From: Eumeta japonica
Lineage: Eukaryota; Arthropoda; Insecta; Lepidoptera; Psychidae
Assembly (NCBI GenBank): GCA_005406025.1
Contig: BGZK01000078.1
Coordinates: 310,001-374,000, forward strand
DNA: 64,000 nt
Direction of reading: 5' to 3'
The notes below the pieces were generated by a model. It made no database searches, was not told where the DNA came from, and saw only the letters and a list, made by a program, of their open reading frames with translations. A program made the position numbers and the translations under genes. Positions 11,784 to 23,900 of the stretch are shown here, piece after piece (within the stretch, counting starts at the first letter, position 1; each line of letters opens with the position of its first letter).

Positions 11784-13166
11784 TACTCTTCGAAACTAGA
11801 GTAAACAATTTTGGATAAACTGCACTAGATTATGATAGAATGAATGAAAGAATTTTGATAGCGGGATATGTTAGTATCATGTTCGGAGACTTTGTAAGGG
11901 AATACGAGTGTCGATTATTATGTCAGACTAATTTTAAAGGTGTTTGCGTAGCTTTCACATAATTCATTTATTTGAAACCCTTTCGAAGCTTGCGTTTGTG
12001 CAAGGTAGACTTCTTTGAACACATCTATATCCTTTATTTATTTCTATGTATGTTTATTTATATATGATATATTTGCTATATTTCCCTTCCTGACAATAGT
12101 CATCTAAAAGTGTGACGACATCCACAGAAAACAAATTTTGCAAAGAAAATCCATAAAATCCATGACGACTAAGAATTTTTCAAAATATGTTTTTGAAATA
12201 AGTACTAAAACATCTTCGCGTGAATGAAATTTATAACAAATAGACAATTTCGGTATCAGATTGTCAAACGAAGGCCAAAGACCATTTTTTTAATTTTCTT
12301 GTCATATGGAATATACTTCAGTACTAGCAACGATATATATCAACATTGGGATATTTTTAAGCTAATATGTGCTGTTTGAATATGCCTATATGAATATTAT
12401 TGCTTTTACCTGAAATTTTTGCCAACCTGTTTGGTGGATATGTTTTTCTCATATTTTCACTTTGAAATTGCAAACTATTGTTTGCAAAATCTAAATCTGT
12501 AAATACAGTTATATGTACATCTGTACATGTATCAAAGTGGTTAGGTTGACACTTGGTAAAATTCTTACATATTTATAACTTTTATCAGTCATGCTCGGCT
12601 TAGTGGATTATTTCAGATTTTGAGATTTTTCTCTGGCTTCTACATATTTATGAATTTTTTACGCTTTTTTTTTTATTTTCATTATAATTTGAATTGTATT
12701 CTGAAACATATTTCATTTCTCGTAATAGCTTTATATTGGAATGTGATTGTGAATAATAATTGAATTCAAAAACATCTATAATCGAATTTCTTGCTCTTTT
12801 TTCCTTCTTCAAAACTGCCTACAAAGAAGGGGTAACAATATTATGACATATTTGAATTTTATAGTAATGATTGTAATATTTTTGCCCATAGAAATATGTA
12901 GAATTACTGAGATATCAGCTATAAATTTAAATTTACTAAAGAATTGTATTATAAATAATGTAATTTGTATGTAAAGTGCAAATATAATCCTTAGGAATAA
13001 ATTTTATTATTATATTAATACAGTGTATAAGTTTAAAAATGTAAGCCTAGGAATAAGTTTTTTATTGTTTTATATTTTATTACTTTTTATGCCTTATTTT
13101 ATATGAAAATAAAATTTTTGAAATTGTACATGATGTTTGCTTCATTTCTTCTCCGAAGCGGTATAT
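11784..13166. other. Intergenic, nothing recognised
   Basis: AT-rich sequence between the piggyBac remnant and the MITE. Some of it may be the 3' non-coding part of the piggyBac element, but I see no terminal inverted repeat. Confidence 0.4.
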
Positions 13167-13190
13167 ATATGCGATATATATATCGCATAT
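13167..13190. repeat. 24-bp perfect AT-rich palindrome
   Basis: atatgcgatata followed by its exact reverse complement. It sits seven bases before the left arm of the MITE at 13197. Confidence 0.75.
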
Positions 13191-13196
13191 CCATAA

Positions 13197-13514
13197 TAAA
13201 ATAATTATACCATAATATATTGCATATAAATATACACTTACAAAAATATATATCTTTTTTGCTATATACAGTTACTACATATATGAAGTAAAATTCACTA
13301 ATAATTTATTGCATTTGTAGTTCATAATCATTGCATTTGTAATTCATGACAATCATTTAGGAAAAAAAATTAACAAAGACAAAAATGTATTTTGATATAA
13401 TAATTTTACTATATATATATATAGTAAGTGTATGTTTGTATGGATATAGCAAAAAAGATATATTTTTTTGTAAGTGTATATTTATATGCAATATATTGTG
13501 ATATAATTATTTTA
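13197..13514. mobile_element. MITE with 71-bp terminal inverted repeats
   Basis: The left arm 13197-13267 and right arm 13444-13514 are reverse complements with only a few mismatches (both contain gcatataaatatacacttac and end at a gctatat/atatagc turn). The 176-base interior is AT-rich and non-coding. It has the length and structure of a miniature inverted-repeat element; superfamily not determined. Confidence 0.75.
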
Positions 13515-14214
13515 CTTCAAGGTGATAATCATGTTTATGTATATCACCTTGTATATATATAGTAAAATATCGAAATAAATCACTATGACAAAACTTAAAT
13601 AATGATAAAATTATACAATAATTACATTATAATTCCTCACAAACTAACGAAAATAAAAAACATATGTTTAGATAATTTAAATTTGCTCACTGTACTTGCA
13701 GTTAGGCGTAAATGTTTGACGGAAAGTGCAAGAAATTTAAAATGGGGCGTTTTGACGCCTCTGCTTTATCTGTTTTTAGTAAAAATAAGTATATTTAGTG
13801 TCAGGAATATAATTATTTTCAAGTCTTGAATAGTGTTACGAAAAAGTTATGTGGTTTTCGTGATAAAATAGTGAATATTATTATATTGTATGTTCACTGA
13901 AAATGAATGATGTAATTACAGCACAGGTTGTGCAACTTTCCAATTATGTTCCCGTTAGAATACTAAGTCTGTGATAATGTGACTATTTAATATGTAATAA
14001 GAATCTAATTGTCAATCAAAAATAATAATACATTAATATGATAAATATCAAGATTTCAGTCTATTTTACAAAATTTGTGATTAGGGGGCGCTTTGCGATT
14101 AAAACTCCAAGGGAGTTGTGCGGCCGAAGGAGGTACTATTTTTTGGGTGCGCGTTCCAGGGGTTAACAGATATCGAACAGCTAAGCAAGTGCTAAATGTT
14201 TATTTATCTTATTC

Positions 14215-14585
14215 CGCTATAGACATTCCTGTGAATTGTCATAGATTTACCATCACCAACCATTACCCAAATAGTTATAGGCAAGAGTCCAACAATGGCG
14301 ATTTACAAATATTAATTTGGTTACTGAGCATATTATTATTGTCCTTATGTTTTGAAGTTTCCAAAGATTCCAAAACATTTAAACGTAACCCCTTCTCACA
14401 CACATGCAAAACATCGAGTTTGTGATCGTTTTTGAGCTTATGACCGCTTTCTATTAAGTGTTTAGCAAAATGAGATCTGCCTGATTTATTATTTTTAAAA
14501 GTCGAAGTATGTTCTTTGTATCTAGTTTCAAAACAACGTCCAGTTTATCCTATTATATCGATTTACATTAACCACAATTTAATTT
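14215..14585 (-). mobile_element. Penelope-like retroelement 3' end with GIY-YIG endonuclease remnant, left copy
   Basis: Read on the - strand from about 14585 down: IYKLNCG, then YIG-TG near 14545-14530, FETRYKEHTSTFKNN, RSHFAKHLIESGHKL, LDVLHVCEKGLRL and NVLESLE. This order is that of the C-terminal GIY-YIG nuclease of Penelope-like elements. The frame breaks at least once between the first two motifs. It forms one arm of a large inverted repeat with 14700-14985. Confidence 0.65.
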
Positions 14586-14699
14586 GTAAATTTCGAATTT
14601 TTTCAATAATGTACAAATTATCTTTATTGTAAAATAAAATTTTTAAATCTGTTTTAAAGGCCGTGTAAATATTGTTTTTTTTTTAATGATTTTGAAATT

Positions 14700-14985
14700 C
14701 TATTCGAAATTGTACCATAATATGTTGAATATCTCATTTTGCTAAACATTTAATAGAAACCGGTCATAAACACAACAATAATCACAAGTTCTATGTTTTA
14801 AATGTGTGTGAGAAGAGGTTACGTTTTGGAATCCTTCGAAATTTTAAAAAGTAAGGTAAATAACCATATGTTCAATGAAAAAATTAATATTTATAAACGT
14901 TGTCGGACGCTTACCTGTAATTGTTTGGGTAATGGTTGGTTTGTGACAACTGACACGTCATGTCTATTGATCATGGTCTGCGGTT
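14700..14985 (+). mobile_element. Penelope-like retroelement 3' end, right (inverted) copy
   Basis: Same sequence as the left copy in the opposite orientation: cattttgctaaacatttaat, gtgtgtgagaagaggttacg, LESFEILKSKVNNHMFNEK, then gtttgggtaatggttggt, which pairs with accaaccattacccaaat at 14259. The two arms have diverged by base changes and small indels. Confidence 0.65.
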
Positions 14986-17903
14986 GCTGGTAGAGGGGCC
15001 TTTGTCACCCTTTGACCTATTGCCTAGTGCACGATTGCATGTCACATGAGGAGGTTGAGAGCGCATCGGTCGGTTGTTTTTAAGAGTCCTTACGCCCTGA
15101 TGGCTGTCAGAATTCTCTTGAGGATGTGTCGAGTTGGCATGAAACGTGCGTAGAAATAACAATATGAGTATTAGTGGACTAAGATAAAGAAACAGTTAAC
15201 ACTTGCTTAGGTGTTCGATATCCGTTAATCCTCTCGAAGGGTAGGTTCGAGGGTCATCGTTGGATTGCATGCTGAATCTTAATGCATGTTGCAGGGAAAC
15301 ATCTTCCAAAAATATAGTTACAATGCTTTTGGGCTCTTAGAGTTGAAAATGTAACCTTATTTAAAGAAAAAAAACCTTTTAACCACGATATCTTTCGAAC
15401 GCGTTGTTCGATTTCGATTCGCTTTACGGAAAAAAATGACCGAGCACAAAATATGATTGGAGAAGAATTTTATATTATTTCGAAAGAACACCTTTTTCGT
15501 GAATCTTTCGTCAACGATATCTTTTGAAAAACCCAATCAATTTTGATGCAGTTTGCAACGATCGACGTTGTTTTTTTAGGAAAAGCGATGATTAGATTAC
15601 GATAGTTATCGTTAGAGTAGTTTAGTAAGTATTCCAAAAAAACCACTCTAGATTTTTTTCTAACGACGTCTGTAAAACAAATCGACTGATTTTTATAGAC
15701 TTAAGTTATTAGAGGTTTACATACACGCGCACACGCTCACACGCACCCATGCACACACACACAACACTCGGTAAATGGTGAAAATAGATTCCTAGGACCC
15801 TAAAAAGTCAAGATCTGATGAAAACTAAGTTTTAGAAAATCGGACTAACGGATTTAAGAAAGATAACTAATTTAATATTTTTGTTCAATACGTTACGGCC
15901 GTTTGTCTGTTTTTAAACGCAAACGTAAAAGTTCAGCCTCTTCCGACACCGAGAATATAAATAGTTATTCCCATGGGTAGAAGTGTATGTTGAAATAAAT
16001 CATGTTGCATGATTATTTTTTATACATTGTAATTGACATAGATACATTGAAATATTGATAAAAAAACAATATAAAGGACAAAGAGGCGCAGAGCAGGCAG
16101 TCGATAAAGCGTAATTATTTTAACAGGCATAAAAGTTGACTTGTTCTATGATTTACTTTGATAATTCAAATTTAAAAAGCTTATCAGGGTCCATAAGGAC
16201 AAGGAAAATCCAATTCTTAAAAATCATTGATATTATTAATAAATATGTGACAATAAATAAATTGTCACAAAAAAGGATGGTAATAAATATACGGTTAAAT
16301 AAATAGATAAATTTTGAGTTCATCATTTTTTTCCCATCAAATGTTCCGTTTTATTTATCCTATTTTCCTTTTTTCCAATGACCGCTAGTCAATAAATTTT
16401 TGTGACATTTTAAATGCAACTTTGTTCGTACAAACTACATAAATATTAATTTTGTCTGTGTTATACTACTGTACGTATTATTTATTAACGATTTGTATTT
16501 TTAATTAGACTTAAATTTGAACTGTTACTAATACTAATAATACTAATAGAACTTTCAAATGGTAATTCTATATTTAACATGTTGTCCAATATTTAATCAT
16601 AATTATTTTTTTCTATTTTGCTGTCGTTTGTTATGTAGATTCTAGGATCTGTATTTGGACATCTGTCCGTAATGATTTTATGTAACCGATGTGCTTCATA
16701 ATCGGCATTTGAAATCGGCGGGCGCAATACTGAAACTCTGGCACATTCATGTAGGTGACCAATTTGTCGATTTTTATTTCTGAGATGAGCATGTTCAGTA
16801 TAGGTTAATAAATTTAATATTTTTTTAATAACTAAATTGAGAGGATATCCTATTTTGTTGTTGTATCTTAAAATGTTGAATTATATTCGTATCACGCTTA
16901 AATGTCTAGTATATAAGTGCAGATAATAAGATAAAAAAGTAAGTCTAAATAAAATATAAACATTAGTATAAATTCTTCCTCAACATCAATTAAGTGTAAA
17001 AAAAAGGCCAAGTATTACTTAAAGAGCGGCTAGATCAGACGACTAAATGTGCTGTGAAAGGCATGAAGTAACCGGTTAAATTAGAATTTAGTTAAAAACT
17101 CACTGGCCAGGGTCATCGCCTGTAAACAGGATACAAACCTGATAGTTTGAACAAAACGCTCTTAATCACACGGCCATCATCGCTGTCATATGTGATTTAT
17201 CTGTATGCTTAAGACTATGAAAACTGTGTCTATGTCTAAAGATAATAAAAAAAAATGATGAAAATAAGTAACAGGGACACGTAACAGAAGAAATGAAGAT
17301 GAAGTCAATACTAAAGGAGAAAAGAGTATTTAAGATGCTTTAGTCGCCAAGAATGAATTGAAACAGATCGTAAATAAAATTGTTTAAAGGGAGCTGCGAA
17401 ATGAAAGAGCTTGCAAAGGTGGGCTATAATAAAATTTTTCTATACAATTACATGGTATCAAAATTGTATTTTAAGGAACAGACGCTTGTCGAAAACAAGC
17501 GATAGAGATATGAAGTCTTAATATGTGGTGTTCTGTGGACTGCGTAGTCCCATGTAAAATACTTTTATTTGATCTATTTCAGTAGTTAGCTCTTAGGCTA
17601 TGAAAAAAACACATGCTGCAATACGTTATCCAATACAAAAACACTTTATCGACCACAATTATCGCCGTACAGATATAATTCAGCAGCAATCTGGACAATC
17701 GTACGCGATAATCATGAATGTAGTAGCTAATTACCTTGACGTATGACGTTATCTCTTGATTTAATATAGTTTTCAGTCTAGTTCAGATTACAACATCAAA
17801 TCGAAAATACCCGTGCGGCGTTACAGTTTGGTAGGTTGAATTTTGAGAATAATTTATTTATTAAAATTTTTCAACACAAATTAATCGATTTTCATACACA
17901 GCC
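14986..17903. other. Upstream region of paralog 2, no gene seen
   Basis: AT-rich with a short CA-rich patch (15720-15765) and generic repeat-like sequence. The promoter and 5' UTR of paralog 2 must lie at its right end, but no element is clear enough to call. Confidence 0.4.
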
Positions 17904-17988
17904 ATGTTGCTTCGGACGGTTCTAATTCTCGTCGCCATGCAGGCGTTGACGAATGCAGCGCCGCCACAGGATCTAATGAGGTATCCAG
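17904..17988 (+). CDS. Paralog 2 exon 1 (start codon and signal peptide)
   Basis: 28 codons plus one base; donor gtaggag. Codes for the hydrophobic leader and the start of the mature protein. A TCAGT initiator-like pentamer lies at 17773-17777, but no convincing TATA box supports it as the start site. Confidence 0.8.
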
Positions 17989-20900
17989 GTAGGAGACTAA
18001 TATCTAACACTTGTGATGATTTACGAAAGTGTTCTTCTGAATTATCGACATAAAAGTCTTTGTAATAATGTTTTTATACGCAGGATTTATTTTTTTTTTT
18101 ATATTATTTATTTAGAGGGCCATATTTCTATATCGTAAAAGTATCGATTGAAAATGTACATGAAATATTTATTCTGTCGGTTACGGCTTACGGGACGGAT
18201 ACTATCAAGTAGAAATGAGAAATTTTAGTACGTTACTTTCTTTAACACAATGGAATTTCATTGTTCGCATGAACATCCGCACTATTATCCTAAACGATCC
18301 GATTCAATAAAGAATTTTTATTAGTTATAATTATTTCAGGTAGGAAAGAAAATTGACATATAAAAGGTAATGTAATGCATATTAAACACAGCGTTCGTTT
18401 GAAGATTTTTTCCTGTGGTTAAAAGTGATATAAATAAATACTGGAAAAATAGTAAATTTTCTTTGCAACGAAACACGTTCTGACACTAACCAGTGACATC
18501 TGATTTTAATCCTGAAAGTAATTGTTACAGCTTATTATTCATATCCATCTATTGTTTAAATATTTATTGTTCAAATATCCGCAAACATACACAAATGTAG
18601 TGAATATAGGCATAAGTTCATATCATACTAAGAGTACCTATTTGTTTAATTATTTAGTTTTTAATATCTACAACAATACTCATGTGAATTGCATTTTACA
18701 AGCGATTAATTTTGTGCATTTCAAGATCCGACGAGGATGGAAGATATTCTTTTGGGGCTGTTGGAGGATTTGCGAAATACGATGATAAACGGTTCGGATG
18801 ACGTGCCAGTTTTGGATCCACTTGAACTGGAACACGTAGAGATACACGGCGAGGACATCGATATTCCCGGGTAAGTGGGCTAACTGTTGCGACTAGTGGC
18901 GTTAGAAATTGACTTTGTTAACGGCTAATGTGAAAGGTGGGAATTAGGGGGGACGAATCAAGAGATAGTGTTGTGCTTATTTGATGCCGCCCTATATATT
19001 TATTTATCACTTAGATTTTATAACGTATGTCATTCTATTTTATAGGTCAAAATTGGCCGTGAATCAGCATTGGTCTAGGTGCTGTTATTAAAATAAAGTA
19101 CGTGAACTCTGCTTTCAAATGATTCCATCACTGAAAGGGACAAGTCCGATACACCGAATGGGCCGTAGCTATTAGGAGGGAAGTGTAGATTCTAGTCTGG
19201 ATTAGAGGTTACGGGAGTGTAGAGCTAGCCGGTATTTGTGCAACCTTTAGCCAGAAACTGAAGTCGCGATAGGTAATAGACACTATAATGCGTCAATAAA
19301 TACAGCGGGGAAGGGTAAACCCTTTTTTTTAGGTTATTTCTTCCGTGAGTATTTCATTCTTCACTTTCTTCACTGGTGCAGAACTTTTAGTGTTTTTTTC
19401 TGGAAGTCGGTATTTCTACTTTGTGGTAATTTGGCTCATTCTTCTTATTGCCATTTGTAGTAGTTCATGTTTCGTTTAAGCGTGTCTTTCACGTGTAAAT
19501 AAGGCACCTAACTTTTATTTTTGTTATAGTAGATCGTAAAGTGCCATTAAGCAGACAGTGTCGAGGAATAAAATTATAAACAATTTTATTTTTGTTTGTG
19601 CACCCCATCCCTACAATGGATTAACTAATGTGGTTGTAATTTTCCGTAACGTATTAAGATAAGCTTGCGCTAACATTCAGTTGTTTCACTAGCACTTAAT
19701 TCCAACTTCGCCTTAGTATATTTATAAATTTTATTTTTTGCAACTGATTTATATCGGGATTTTTCGATGAATATCTTAAAATATTGTAAAAGGACATGGC
19801 AGCGCTTGGCGGTTCACTTAAATCTTTGTAAGCTTGTGATGATAAAATCACAAAGCACACAAAAGCTTATGAATAGTTAAAGAGAACGGTAATTGTTCTG
19901 AATTCGACCTGAGCGTGCGCAACCTACTCGTATCTATAGTATTTAATACTCGGGATAGTTAAATGTCTTTAGTTTTTTGTATTTTATGTAAAATCCACTG
20001 AACCACTATGCGGGGTGAAAGCTCGAGTTGATTTGAAACCTGTCCTAAGAAAATACTTGAACACGGGCGGAGCCGTAGAAGAAATCTAGTGTTAAAAAAA
20101 TCTCGGTTTCTTTTTTGTTTGTTTTCAGCAGATCTCAAATGTCAAATTACTATAGTTGTATAATTTGATCGATAATTTTCATAGTTCCATTTTTAATTCT
20201 ATCGTTTGAAAACGTCATGCGTTCCGAAGCTAGTGTATAGGTAACTCGCACCCTAACGTTCTGCAGCTAATTACTGTCGCTCGGTTCGGAATAAAAGATA
20301 TATGGCTTTCTAATTACACGGCACTCGTTGCACTTTGTAGGGTCTTTTACAGTGTCGAGTCTATAAAGTAGTACAGGCTAATAATATATGTAGACTTTTA
20401 CTGTATTAGCAGAAAAAAAAAGTTTCGCGTGGAACAATATCGTGACAGTGAAACACGTCAAATTAATAACGACGTCACGTTAGATTAACATGCGTTACAA
20501 ACAAAGATATCAGTACCCGTAATATAATGAATAACATCATTAGGTGTCTATAGTTAATGGTTACAATATTTTACTTTAATCTAAGAAATAGCATATTTAA
20601 ATGTCACATTTACTTAATGGATTTAAATAGATGAAAATTTGACCCAATATGAGGCGCCATAGTTATAATAATAATGAAAATATTTTATCGATTTCAAAGT
20701 TTACATTAAACTTTGTTGTGAGTTGTAATAGAACGTCAGATATTTTCAATGCCTCTATTGTGAATTTACTAATTCCTTTGATTGTATAAAAATAGTTTGA
20801 CATAATAATTATATGTAAAAAAAAACTGTATTATGACATAGAGCACTAAGCAATTAAATATCTTTTAAATTGAAGACTAAGTTTTACATACAGCCTTACT

Positions 20901-23900
20901 CGACAATATTACATACATTAGAGGATATCTGATGCAAGTAACATTTTTTATGAAGCCGATTTAAAATTATCGACATTATAAGGTCGGGGAAAGGGTTTTT
21001 TCGTATTTCATATATAATTCAAGATATTTTTCATGTTATGACAGTTTTGTCTTACTACCTAAAGAATTCTGAACAGACCAAAACAAAGAAAAACTGAGGG
21101 TGCAAAGTGAGGGCTGTATGGTGGATACATTAACACTTCTCAACCAAATTATCTCAATATTTGCTGAGCGGTTTGTGGTTTAAAGATATGTGTGATCTGA
21201 TGTCATCATGATGAAAAACCACACCTGTCTGTTGATCAATTCCGGCCGTTTTCTCTCTACTTCTAGCTTGAGTTTCATCAGCTGTTAGCAGTAGAGATCC
21301 GAATTGATGGTTTTGCCTGGCTGTAAAAGCTTATAATGAATTCTTTCCCTTAGCCCTTAGAATCCCACTATACACACATAATCAATTTATTGCGAGTTAA
21401 TCTGGGTTTTGCTAAAGTCTGTAGAGCTTCCTTGCCTATTGACCATGATCTTTTTCGCACGTTCTTTTCTACGAAAGCTAATCCATTTTTCATTATCAGT
21501 GATCAATCTTTTCAAAAAGGGCTCCGTTTCATTACATTTCAACAGAGAATCTCAAATGATAACACGATTCATAGATTTCTTTCAGTGAGCTCATTTTGGA
21601 CACAAGTATTGATGGTTTGTATACATTCAGCTTTTTACAAATGGGTCAAAACTATTTTGCAGTCAATTTTCAGATCTTCAGCTATGTCATAAGAACGAAT
21701 ATGTCTTGATCTACTTTTTTCAAAATGGAATCTTCTTTATCCGTAACGCTTCGACCAGGGCAAGGTTTGTTTTTGACAACAAAGTTACCGAACTGAAAAC
21801 TATCCTACTTCTCTTACCAATACTCCATTAGGTTCATAAAGGTCACAAATTTTTTTCACGGTTTGTGCTGAATTGTTTTCCTATTCTGTAATAAAAGTAC
21901 AGAATGTATAGAATTTTTACATTGGAATCACTCATTTTCGGGGACAGAAAAATAATAGAAAAATGGCGGGACACAGATTTTATTTTCCTTTTTTTAAAAT
22001 GTCATCTATTTTATGGTATCGAAACTAGCCAGATACAAACAGCACAACCAAAGAGATTTTACTGCAACTTTTACTTATATAATATGAAAAAACTGTTTCT
22101 CCGATCTAATATTATCATTACTTTTATTATAAACTCAGGCTTATTTCTCAGAAAAGTAGACAGAAATGACAGGTTTCCGTCTGAAATGGATCTTTGGATA
22201 TAACTCATGCTTCACAGTTATCCATCAATCATTTGATACAAGCTAGTCGCAACAATACTTTGCATCTACCCACTAGTATTGTACGAACATGGCAGGCGTT
22301 TCGTCAGCGAGCTTCAAGCTCATTTTAATGCATCTAAAACTTCTGTAGACCAGAAATTGTCTATTCTGTTTCAGATTGACGTTGACCTTGACGGATTTCG
22401 TGCTGAAGTACCTCAGCACCTTCGAAGTACACTCGCTCCACGTCACCAACGTGCTGTTGATTCGTTACACTATAAACTTCGACGGTAGCATTCCTTTGCT
22501 GGAGGCAGATGCCAGTAAGTCTAATTTTGTAACGAAAGTCCCAGACGTGTGTTTTGTCTATTAGCAGGTGACGCCCTCTATAGTTATATAAAAAAATCGA
22601 CGGTAGTTTGTGTGTCATAAGTATAAATATCGGTTAGGTTCAAATTTATGTTACGTGCGACATGAAAGTAGTTTGGGGCTATTTTATAACGTGGCCGCAA
22701 ATTTTTAAAAATTGGTTTTTATGAACCTTCTTTCTTGGACAACGTCTACAACTCATGAATGTTTTTTACCAAATGTAAATCTGTAGGAATAAAAGTTTTA
22801 AAATAAAAGTCTCTTTATATATTATCCGTCAGTGTTTTTTGCGCAAGGGAGAGAAAGAAAAAGGGAAAGAGAGAGAATGAAAGAGAGCGTTAGAGGGAAG
22901 AAGAGTAAAAGAGATTGAAACAGATAGATAAGTATTAAGTACAGTGAAACAACAAAATCCTTTTAGATAAAATTTTCGTTGTAACCAAAAGGAAAATCAT
23001 AGACCCTTTCTTAGTGGATCTTTCTTCAAAAAAGTCGTCAAGAAACTGACCAATGCGAAACCACTCATTGTCGTGGGTTTTACTAGTGCTCGTAGGGTTT
23101 TTATTTTAGACTTTATTCATAAAGGTGTTTTCATAACAACCAGAGAGAAGAACAATCAAAGTGAATCATTTAAGCACACTATCGAAAAACAATTGTCTCA
23201 ATAGAAGCTCACGACAATGGAGTTAACTATCGAAAGTGCTATTACTCTAGGGTTGCCAACTTTCTTCGGAAGAAATAAAATATTTTTGTTATTCGGAGAG
23301 GTTAAGTAAAGAGTGCTGATTTATATAAAAAAAAAGCATTATTTATTTTAATTATTAAAACAGTTTTTTCCTGAATTATTAGTGAAGGGAATAATTTAAA
23401 TTATTCCCTTTAGTGAAGGGAATAATTTAAATTATTCCCTTCACTAAAGGGAATAATTTAAATTTTATTTCACTTAAAGCATCACTTTGTAAAAAGTAAA
23501 CAATATTTTCATCTTTCAAATTAATATTACACTTCCAAGGGCTTAATGTGAATTTCTGGGGCTATTTGTGACAAAAGAAATTGAATTCCTGTTAAATTGT
23601 ATTTTAGCGTAGTGTACTAATGTTGTAGTTAATAGATATTGTTTGCATAATGAACAACCATACATTAAAAGTTTCACTTGTATTACAGGGGAGTACGATC
23701 TGGATCTCAATATAGACGGTCTATCGGTATTCGGAAAAGGCGAAGCTAGGTGAGAGACTACTAGAGAATTTAAAGTTTATTTAGAATTTAGTCCCGAATT
23801 ATCTTTACAGTTTGTAATAAAACCACTAGATTTTTTATAAAAGAATTTTTTTTAAATTTTTCTACATATTTAGGTATACAGTATTATTGACTTGTGTTTG

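Noticed and set aside
17773..17777. TCAGT initiator as transcription start of paralog 2
   Set aside because: Pentamer expected often by chance; no TATA box or downstream element at the right spacing.
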